A stretch of DNA of 5,062 bases, from NCBI GenBank assembly GCA_021802115.1, contig JAKABA010000264.1, forward strand, positions 1 through 5,062, read 5' to 3'. The notes beneath the pieces are model-generated. The model had not been told where the DNA came from, did no database searches, and was given only the letters and a program-made list of their open reading frames with translations. Below, piece after piece: positions 1 to 5,062 of the stretch. Position numbers and translations under genes: made by a program. Source of the DNA: a bacterium. GTDB taxonomy: Bacteria > Chloroflexota > Dormibacteria > UBA8260 > Bog-877. Every line of letters starts with the position of its first letter. Position 1 is the first letter of the stretch.

Positions 1-1
1 C

Positions 2-100
2 CGGATGGTGGACGCTCTGTTCGAGCTCGAGGCCAGCCGCTGGCGTGGTCGGGAGCGCCTGCGGCTGTTGCTCCGGGACCTCCGCCCAGCTCGGGAGTGA
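2..100 (+). CDS. recJ: 3' end of probable single-stranded-DNA exonuclease RecJ (partial)
   Basis: This reading frame enters from the left edge and stops at the TGA at 98-100, leaving 32 visible residues. They include F-E-L-E-A-S-R-W-R-G-R-E-R-L-R-L and then L-L-R-D-L-R-P before the stop. The pattern of a tryptophan, a glycine, a basic/acidic pair, alternating leucines and a final D-L-R-P is what the last beta strands of the RecJ C-terminal OB-fold usually look like (W-x-G-x-E-x-x-Q-L-x-x-x-D-x-R). RecJ is a cytoplasmic 5'-3' exonuclease in recombination and mismatch/base-excision repair; its DHH/DHHA1 catalytic motifs would lie outside the window. Only a short tail is visible, so the identity is a motif-based judgement; another OB-fold protein is possible. 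It is on the same strand as the next gene, 91 bp upstream of its chosen start. Confidence 0.62.
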   Translation, partial: RMVDALFELEASRWRGRERLRLLLRDLRPARE

Positions 101-161
101 TCCGTGGGTCGGTGCGCTCCGGATCAGCCACCGTGAGCATGGCCCTGCGGCTAGGCGCTCC

Positions 162-179
162 GCGCCGCCCGCGCCGCCC
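162..179 (+). repeat. two tandem copies of a 9-bp GC-only unit
   Basis: GCGCCGCCC occurs twice head to tail (162-170 and 171-179) in the gap between the RecJ-like tail and the oxidoreductase start. The stretch is almost pure G+C. In the frame of the downstream gene it would read as an A/P/R-rich low-complexity peptide, which is one reason the upstream start at 45 was not used. No function is evident. Confidence 0.5.
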
Positions 180-191
180 CGGCGCCAGGCG

Positions 192-1736
192 GTGACCGCT
201 CCCCCGAGGCTGCGGCAGGCCGCGGCTCTGGGGGCCTGCGCCGGGGGGATGGCGGTCGCCGCCATGCTGGCGCTCCGGTTGGCCGCCGGCGTCACCAGCC
301 TCTTGGAGGTGATCGGGTCCGGGCTCGCGCTGCTGCTCCCCGGCCCTTGGTTCGGCACCCTGATCGACGCGCTCCAGGAGCGGGGCCGGCCCCTGCTGCT
401 GCTGGGAACCGCAGTGCTCCTGATCGTGGTGGGAGCCGCCCTGGGCGCGCTGGTGGCGCCTCGACCCGCGGCCGTGGGGCCGGACTCCCCTTCCGGCCCG
501 GTCCCTGGCTCAAGCACCTCCCGCTGGCGCTGGCTGGTCGCGGCGCTGGTCCTCTGGCTGCTGACCCAGCCGCTGGCTCTGGTGGCGGAAGGCGGCTTCG
601 AGGTGGCGGCAGCGCTCATCACCCTCGGCGACTGGCTGCTGCTCTGCGGCCTGGTGGAGATCCTGGTCAGCCTGGCCCCGCGCGGCGTGAGCTCTGCCGG
701 AGTCAGGGGATCGGCGAACTTCTCCACCATGAGCCGGCGGCGGTTCCTGGCCGCCCTGGGAGGGGTGCTGGGAGCCATCTCCCTCGGTTACCTGGGGAGC
801 CGGGTCCTCGGCGCCCAGCCACCGGCGGTCGGTCTCGGGCAGGGCGCGACCGCGCCCGGGGCGTTGCCGGCGGGGGTGACGCCGACCGCTGACTTCTACA
901 TCGTCTCCAAGGACCTTCTGGGTCCACCCCGGATCGACCCCGGATCCTGGCGGCTGGAGTTGACCGGCATCCGCTCCCGCACGATCGGGTATCCCCAACT
1001 GATGGCGCTGCCGCAGCTGCAGCAGGTGGAGACCCTGGAGTGCATCTCCAACCCGGTGGGGGGGACGCTCATCAGCAACGGGAGCTGGCGCGGAGTCCAG
1101 CTCAACCGACTGCTGGCCGAGGTCGGGATCCCCAGGGGGACGACCACCGTCATCTTCAGATGTGCGGACGGGTACTCCGAGAGCCTGCCCCTTGCCGAGG
1201 CGCTCGCCCCCTCGACCCTGGTCGCAACCGGGCTCAACGGCTCGAGGTTACCTCCTCAGCACGGCTTCCCGGCCCGGATCCTGGCGCCCGGGCACTACGG
1301 AATGAAGGATCCCAAGTGGCTGACCTCGATCTCCACCAGCCCGCTGCCGTTCTCCGGCTACTGGGAGCAGCAGGGCTGGAACCCGTCCGCTCTGCCCCAC
1401 ATCTTCTCGCGCTTCGACTTCCCCTCCGGAAGCACCCGCCTTAGGTCGCAGCGGGCATATCTGCTGACCGGGGTCGCCTACGCCGGCAGCCGGGGCGTGC
1501 AGCGAGTGGAGGTCAGCGTGGATGGGGGGGCCAGATGGGTCCCGGCCCACCTGCAGCCCCAGCTCTCGCCATACGCGTGGTCGGTCTGGAGCCTGCCGTG
1601 GCAGCCCGGCCCGGGCCTCTACGCCCTCAGCGTTCGGGCGGTCGACAAGCAGGGCCGGGTGCAAACCGCAACCGCCACGGGCAGCTACCCGAACGGTGCC
1701 AGCGGCCGTGAGGAGATCGTGGTGAGCGTGGTCTGA
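192..1736 (+). CDS. membrane-anchored molybdopterin-dependent oxidoreductase, sulfite oxidase family, five TM helices with internal Tat motif
   Basis: From the GTG at 192 the product is 514 aa. Hydrophobic helices lie near residues 10-34, 68-89, 112-132 and 138-161, then M180-S-R-R-R-F-L opens a fifth helix (185-205). The catalytic domain follows: T-P-T-A-D-F-Y-I-V-S-K, then L-E-C-I-S-N-P-V-G-G with C284 as expected molybdenum ligand, F-R-C-A-D-G-Y-S-E-S-L-P-L, and H-G-F-P-A-R-I-L-A-P-G-H-Y-G-M-K-D-P-K-W, typical of the oxidoreductase molybdopterin-binding domain. The end resembles the Mo-co dimerisation domain. With a cytoplasmic N-terminus, four helices return the chain inside, so the RR motif is cytoplasmic and the cofactor domain extracytoplasmic. 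The substrate cannot be read from sequence. There is no histidine before the Tat motif, so the membrane part is not a bis-histidine heme b anchor. The frame is open from a GTG at 45, but that start overlaps the RecJ-like gene by 56 bp and adds low-complexity sequence; GTG 192 precedes the first helix directly. Start uncertain, family secure. Confidence 0.9.
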   Translation: MTAPPRLRQAAALGACAGGMAVAAMLALRLAAGVTSLLEVIGSGLALLLPGPWFGTLIDALQERGRPLLLLGTAVLLIVVGAALGALVAPRPAAVGPDSPSGPVPGSSTSRWRWLVAALVLWLLTQPLALVAEGGFEVAAALITLGDWLLLCGLVEILVSLAPRGVSSAGVRGSANFSTMSRRRFLAALGGVLGAISLGYLGSRVLGAQPPAVGLGQGATAPGALPAGVTPTADFYIVSKDLLGPPRIDPGSWRLELTGIRSRTIGYPQLMALPQLQQVETLECISNPVGGTLISNGSWRGVQLNRLLAEVGIPRGTTTVIFRCADGYSESLPLAEALAPSTLVATGLNGSRLPPQHGFPARILAPGHYGMKDPKWLTSISTSPLPFSGYWEQQGWNPSALPHIFSRFDFPSGSTRLRSQRAYLLTGVAYAGSRGVQRVEVSVDGGARWVPAHLQPQLSPYAWSVWSLPWQPGPGLYALSVRAVDKQGRVQTATATGSYPNGASGREEIVVSVV

Positions 1737-1757
1737 CCCGGAGCCTCGCCAACTCCG

Positions 1758-1763
1758 TACACT
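1758..1763 (+). promoter_or_regulatory. possible -10 element for the AI-2E family gene (near-leaderless)
   Basis: TACACT matches the TANNNT core of bacterial -10 elements and ends 10 nt before the ATG at 1774. A start about 7-10 nt downstream would place the transcript 5' end within a few bases of the ATG, and no Shine-Dalgarno sequence is visible in the 37-bp gap. The only -35-like match (CTGACC, 1733-1738) has a long 19-bp spacer. Readthrough from the oxidoreductase is an equally good explanation for expression. Confidence 0.3.
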
Positions 1764-1773
1764 CCTGCCAAGC

Positions 1774-3069
1774 ATGGCAGTCGGCCCGACTCCACCGGCG
1801 GCGCCGCCGCCGCCAGCCTCCGGCTCACCCGGGGAACAGCCGACGGTGCCCTCTGGCCCCAGGACCGACGGGCTGCAGCACTCGGCTCTGGTCTGGGGCC
1901 GGGCGGCCGCGATCCTGCTCACCGCCTTCCTCGTCTACGAGCTGCTGCTGGTCCTCAAGGGCCTCGCGGCGGCGCTGCTGGTGGTGCTCATCTGCGCTTT
2001 GCTGGCCTCGATCATCTCCTTCCTGGGCACGCCGATGGTGGACCTCCTGGAGCGGCGCGCCCGGATCCCCCGGACCGCGGGGGCGCTGCTCACCATGGTG
2101 GTCGGGGTTGGACTGGTGGGGCTCATCTTCTGGTTGATCTCCGGCCCTTTGGTCGCGGAGAGCCGGGGGCTGGCCGCGCAGGCCCCCAGCCTGGTCCACC
2201 GGGTGGAGCGGATCGTGACCCAGCTCCAGCAGCAGCTGCGCGGCCACGGCATCAAGATTGACGCCGTCGCGTTCGTCACCTCCAAGCTGACCGGCCTGGT
2301 CCCCCAGCTCACCGGCCTGGCGGTGACCGGGATCACCAGCGCGATCGGGATCGTGGTCGACGTGGTGATCTCGGTGGTGCTCTCCTTCTGGCTGATGCGC
2401 GACGCGCGCCAGCTGCGGCAGCGCTTCGTCTCCCTGTTCCCCACCCGGGCGGCCCGAGAGCTGGAGTTTGCCATCGACGCCTATTCGGTCGTGGTCGGCG
2501 GCTACGTGCGAGCGCAGCTGTTCCTGGCCCTGGTGGTGGCGGCGATGGCGGGGGTGGGGACCTTCCTATTGGGGGTCCCCTTCCCGCTCGTGGTCGCGCT
2601 GGCGGCAGGGATCTTCGAGCTCATCCCCCTGGTGGGGCCGTTTGCCGGCGGAGCGGTGGCGCTGCTGCTGGCGCTGACCAAGAGCCCGAGCCTGGCGCTC
2701 TTCACCCTGATCCTGTTCCTGGGGATTCACGTGGTGGAAGGCTACCTGCTGGTGCCGCGCATCCAGGCCCGCTTCGTGCAGCTGCATCCGGTCGTCACCC
2801 TGCTGGCGCTCTTCGCCGGGGTGGAGGTGGGCGGTTTTTTGGGGGCCCTGGTGGCGGTCCCGGCGGCCAGCTACGTGACCGTCCTGATCCGGGCGGGGGT
2901 CGGCGACTGGCGGGCCCAGCGACCGGACCTCTTCAGCCGGGTGCGGACCGATAGCTTGGGCGAGCTGCGCAACCGCCGGCTGCTGCGCAGCTTCCGGATT
3001 CGCAAGTCGGCACCCCGGGAGAGCCCGGTCGACGAGGGCTCTCCGCCGCCGCCGGCTAGTGCCGGCTGA
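1774..3069 (+). CDS. AI-2E family transporter (PerM/YdiK-like polytopic membrane protein)
   Basis: A 431-aa integral membrane protein. Residues 1-40 are a Pro/Ala-rich hydrophilic tail. Helices follow near 44-64, 65-86 and 101-125, then a polar segment (about 126-185), helix 188-208, a cluster of hydrophobic helices from about 247 to 375, and a basic hydrophilic tail from about 380. Family landmarks are G243-Y-V-R-A-Q before a helix, F281-E-L-I-P-L-V-G-P, P328-R-I-Q-A-R with Q-L-H-P soon after, and the G-G-F-L-G-A-L-V-A-V-P stretch. Members are called AI-2 exporters after E. coli TqsA, but many act differently, for example in Na+/H+ antiport; the substrate here cannot be inferred. The ATG at 1774 is the first start after the preceding stop and has no clear ribosome-binding site. 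The stop lies inside the convergent yggS 3' end. A run of six T (2835-2840) encoding Phe-Leu is unusual in this GC-rich gene. Confidence 0.9.
   Translation: MAVGPTPPAAPPPPASGSPGEQPTVPSGPRTDGLQHSALVWGRAAAILLTAFLVYELLLVLKGLAAALLVVLICALLASIISFLGTPMVDLLERRARIPRTAGALLTMVVGVGLVGLIFWLISGPLVAESRGLAAQAPSLVHRVERIVTQLQQQLRGHGIKIDAVAFVTSKLTGLVPQLTGLAVTGITSAIGIVVDVVISVVLSFWLMRDARQLRQRFVSLFPTRAARELEFAIDAYSVVVGGYVRAQLFLALVVAAMAGVGTFLLGVPFPLVVALAAGIFELIPLVGPFAGGAVALLLALTKSPSLALFTLILFLGIHVVEGYLLVPRIQARFVQLHPVVTLLALFAGVEVGGFLGALVAVPAASYVTVLIRAGVGDWRAQRPDLFSRVRTDSLGELRNRRLLRSFRIRKSAPRESPVDEGSPPPPASAG
3018..3044 (-). terminator. 9-bp perfect inverted repeat downstream of yggS, candidate transcription end
   Basis: GGAGAGCCC (3018-3026) and GGGCTCTCC (3036-3044) are exact reverse complements around a 9-nt loop that itself contains GTCGAC. 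It begins 11 nt beyond the yggS stop in the direction of yggS transcription, while lying inside the last codons of the converging transporter gene. No T-tract follows on either strand, so if it ends transcription it is a T-less hairpin. It could also be coincidental in such GC-rich coding DNA. Confidence 0.42.
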
Positions 3070-3775
3070 GCTCCTGCGACCGGGGCGGCCGCGGCCCGAA
3101 GAGGGCGCTGCCCAGCCTGACCTCGGTGCTGCCCTCAGCGATCGCGAGCTCGAAGTCGTCGCTCATGCCCATGCTCAGCACCGGCAGCGGACGGCCGAGC
3201 GCGCCCACCAGCCGGTCGCGCAGGGCTCGGCATTGGCTGAAGCACCGCTGCGGGGAGGCCGGGTCTGCAACCGTCATCAACCCCATGAACCGCAGCCCGG
3301 GCAGGGCAATGAGCGCGGGGGCGGCCGCCACCAGCTCCTCGGGTCGAAACCCGTTCCGCCCCGGGATGTCGGTGAAGTCCACCTCGCAGAGGATCGGCAG
3401 GGGCTCCCCCTGCAGTCGCGCCCGCGAGAGCTGCTCCGCCAGGCGGAGGCTGTGGACGGTCTCCACCACCGCGAACAGGGAGGCCGCCCGTGACACCTTG
3501 TTGCGCTGCAGGTGACCGATGAGATGCCAGCTCATCCCGGGCTGCAGCTTGGCCTTCTCCGCACACTCCTGCACGTAGTTCTCCCCGAACTCGGTGAACC
3601 CCAGGGCAGCCGCCTGGCGGACCCGGTCTGCCGGATGCCCCTTGGTGACGCAGAGCAGGCTCACCGGCTGGCGGCCGCCGCGGCTGCGCGCCTGCTCGAT
3701 CCGCTCCTTGACCTCCGCCGCCGCTCGGCGCAGCTGCTCCAGGCCCGGCTCTGAGTCAGGCCCGGCGGCTGGCAC
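3056..3775 (-). CDS. yggS: YggS/PLPBP family pyridoxal-phosphate homeostasis protein
   Basis: From the GTG at 3775 the product is 239 aa, close to the usual 225-235. It has the single-domain alanine-racemase-like TIM barrel signature: V-T-K45 (Schiff-base lysine for PLP), F-G-E-N-Y-V-Q-E (63-70), W-H-L-I-G-H-L-Q-R-N-K (83-93), G-L-M-T-V-A-D, and L-S-M-G-M-S-D-D-F-E near 200-209 followed by V-R-L-G-S-A-L-F-G, the phosphate-binding end. Family members bind PLP, have no established catalytic turnover, and buffer free PLP and affect amino-acid and keto-acid balance. The frame is open up to an ATG at 3823, but that start would overlap nrdR by 68 bp and add a non-family leader; GTG 3775 overlaps by 20 bp and suits translational coupling to nrdR. 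No strong Shine-Dalgarno sequence is visible. The TAG stop lies within the converging transporter gene, giving a 14-bp tail overlap. Confidence 0.93.
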   Translation of the reverse strand: MPAAGPDSEPGLEQLRRAAAEVKERIEQARSRGGRQPVSLLCVTKGHPADRVRQAAALGFTEFGENYVQECAEKAKLQPGMSWHLIGHLQRNKVSRAASLFAVVETVHSLRLAEQLSRARLQGEPLPILCEVDFTDIPGRNGFRPEELVAAAPALIALPGLRFMGLMTVADPASPQRCFSQCRALRDRLVGALGRPLPVLSMGMSDDFELAIAEGSTEVRLGSALFGPRPPRSQELSRH

Positions 3776-4247
3776 GGCGCCGGCTCTTGGTGCGGTCGCC
3801 GACCAAGATCTGGTCGATCTCATTGCGCACCTCGGAGAGGTCGCGGAAGGAGCGGTAGACCGACGCGAACCTCACGTAGGCGACCTCGTCCAGCCGGCGC
3901 AACCGCTCCATCACCAGCTCTCCCACCTCCCGGCTGGGAAGCTCCGACTGACCGCGACCGCGGAGCTCGCCCTCGATCTCCTCCACGATCTCGGTCACCT
4001 GGGCGGGGGAGATGTCCCGCTTCTTGCAGGCGTTCATCAACCCCAGGAAGAGCTTCTGGCGGTCGAAGTCCTCGCGGCGGCCGTCCTTCTTGACTATGTA
4101 GAACGGCACCGACTCGATCCGCTCGTAGGTCGTGAAGCGCTTGTTGCAGCTGTTGCAGGCGCGCCGACGGCGGATCGCCTCGCCGGTCTCCGAGTCCCGC
4201 GAGTCCACCACCCGCAGGTCGTCGTGGTTGCAGTAGGGGCAGCGCAT
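3756..4247 (-). CDS. nrdR: transcriptional repressor NrdR (ribonucleotide reductase regulator)
   Basis: A 163-aa protein, slightly longer than the common ~150-155 because of a basic tail (K-S-R-R-R-A-S-R-R-A). It starts M-R-C-P-Y-C and has the zinc-ribbon cysteines C3, C6, C31 and C34, with D-S-R-D and R-R-R-R-A-C between them and R-F-T-T-Y-E-R after. An ATP-cone follows (about 49-139), opening V-K-K-D-G-R-R-E-D-F-D and containing V-A-Y-V-R-F-A-S-V-Y-R-S-F near its end. NrdR senses ATP/dATP through the cone and represses ribonucleotide reductase operons by binding paired NrdR boxes. The ATG at 4247 is the conserved family start; GGAG at 4252-4255 (minus strand) lies 4 nt upstream as a short-spaced ribosome-binding site. 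It is first in a likely nrdR-yggS unit. No ribonucleotide reductase gene is in the window. NrdR-box-like sites overlap its own promoter. Confidence 0.97.
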   Translation of the reverse strand: MRCPYCNHDDLRVVDSRDSETGEAIRRRRACNSCNKRFTTYERIESVPFYIVKKDGRREDFDRQKLFLGLMNACKKRDISPAQVTEIVEEIEGELRGRGQSELPSREVGELVMERLRRLDEVAYVRFASVYRSFRDLSEVRNEIDQILVGDRTKSRRRASRRA

Positions 4248-4271
4248 GAGTCTCCGCTTGGAACTCCGCCC

Positions 4272-4287
4272 ACACTATATGGGGCGG
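4272..4287 (-). promoter_or_regulatory. NrdR-box-like site 1, overlapping the nrdR -10 element
   Basis: On the + strand this reads ACACTATATGGGGCGG. Against the published NrdR-box consensus acaCwAtATaTwGtgt the first nine positions match completely and the second half poorly (about 11 of 16 overall, counted by hand). It lies 25 nt upstream of the nrdR ATG and covers the candidate -10 element, so bound NrdR would block RNA polymerase. Box identity is inferred from the half-site match and position. Confidence 0.5.
4274..4279 (-). promoter_or_regulatory. candidate -10 element of the nrdR promoter
   Basis: On the minus strand this reads TATAGT, five of six matches to TATAAT, in one of the few A+T-rich spots of the window. 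Transcription would begin near 4267, leaving a leader of about 20 nt that contains the GGAG before the nrdR ATG. A -35 is not obvious; GGTACA (minus strand, 4298-4303, spacer 18) is a weak match. A second -10-like word, TACAAT, lies at 4296-4301 on the minus strand. Confidence 0.5.
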
Positions 4288-4300
4288 CTGCGGCCATTGT

Positions 4301-4316
4301 ACCCCTCATATTGTGG
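4301..4316 (-). promoter_or_regulatory. NrdR-box-like site 2
   Basis: On the + strand this reads ACCCCTCATATTGTGG. Its second half, ATATTGTGG, matches eight of nine positions of the consensus half atatwgtgt; the first half is weak (about 11 of 16 overall). With site 1 the strong half-sites face outward, one on each flank. The centre-to-centre distance is 29 bp, slightly short of the roughly 31-32 bp usual for paired NrdR boxes. Confidence 0.42.
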
Positions 4317-4323
4317 TATCCCG

Positions 4324-4359
4324 TGATGGCGGGGCGGCCGTGGAGGCGCCCCGCCATCA
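4324..4359 (-). terminator. 13-bp perfect stem-loop between the aldo/keto reductase and nrdR
   Basis: TGATGGCGGGGCG (4324-4336) and CGCCCCGCCATCA (4347-4359) are exact reverse complements around a 10-nt loop. The stem starts 35 nt beyond the aldo/keto reductase stop and just upstream of the nrdR promoter region, the place expected for a terminator separating the two leftward units. No T-tract follows on the minus strand, so it may be a T-less or factor-assisted terminator, or a 3' stability hairpin. Confidence 0.55.
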
Positions 4360-4394
4360 GAAGGGACCAGCGAGAGCCCCCACCAGCGCCTTGG

Positions 4395-5062
<668 letters not shown>

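Noticed and set aside
45..191. Upstream extension of the oxidoreductase frame to the GTG at 45
   Set aside because: It overlaps the RecJ-like 3' end by 56 bp and adds a low-complexity A/P/R-rich stretch created partly by a GC-only tandem repeat; the GTG at 192 leads directly into the first helix. Not fully excluded.
133..195. A 20-codon ORF (GTG start at 133) ending in a GTGA overlap with the oxidoreductase start
   Set aside because: The product is a short Arg/Pro-rich peptide with no recognisable feature and no ribosome-binding site; overlaps like this arise easily in GC-rich DNA.
347..892. 181-codon plus-strand frame inside the oxidoreductase N-terminal region
   Set aside because: Its translation is G/A/P/R-rich without domain character, whereas the competing frame gives clean helices and a Tat motif.
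1248..1922. Long minus-strand open frame (224 codons) opposite the oxidoreductase 3' half
   Set aside because: It is antisense to strongly conserved molybdopterin-domain sequence, spans the next gene's start and reads as low-complexity G/A/R/P; high G+C keeps such frames open.
2834..2842. T-run read as GGT TTT TTG in the transporter, resembling a -1 frameshift heptamer
   Set aside because: The -1 frame stops at 2952-2954 and would only replace the C-terminal part, no stimulatory structure is evident, and the zero frame continues with family-typical sequence.

Overview
This is a GC-rich bacterial segment (roughly 70% G+C by eye), tightly packed and mostly housekeeping in character. The combination of a five-helix, Tat-dependent sulfite-oxidase-family protein, NrdR with class-typical motifs, almost no Shine-Dalgarno sequences and several GTG starts suggests a high-GC Terrabacteria lineage (Actinomycetota, Chloroflexota or Dormibacterota-like). 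That placement is inference; no rRNA or other marker gene is present.

Layout, left to right. Positions 2-100 (+) are the last 32 codons of a gene whose C-terminus looks like that of the exonuclease RecJ. After a 91-bp GC-rich gap comes a polytopic membrane molybdopterin oxidoreductase (192-1736, +), then a 37-bp gap and an AI-2E/PerM-family transporter (1774-3069, +). The transporter meets a leftward pair tail to tail with a 14-bp overlap. This pair is nrdR (3756-4247, -) followed by yggS (3056-3775, -), which overlap by about 20 bp and are probably one transcription unit. A 147-bp intergenic region (4248-4394) holds the probable nrdR promoter, two NrdR-box-like sites and a 13-bp perfect stem-loop. 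The window ends inside an aldo/keto reductase (4395-5062, -) whose N-terminus lies outside.

The genes do not form one pathway. RecJ and NrdR belong to DNA repair and dNTP supply, YggS to PLP homeostasis, and the oxidoreductase, transporter and aldo/keto reductase to general redox and envelope functions. I do not see a new defence, mobile or biosynthetic system. The most informative items are (i) NrdR-box-like sites overlapping nrdR's own -10 element, suggesting autoregulation of an nrdR-yggS operon, and (ii) the oxidoreductase, where an internal twin-arginine motif sits before the fifth membrane helix, the architecture expected of a dual Sec/Tat-inserted protein. Two clean inverted repeats lie just downstream of yggS and of the aldo/keto reductase and may end those transcripts.
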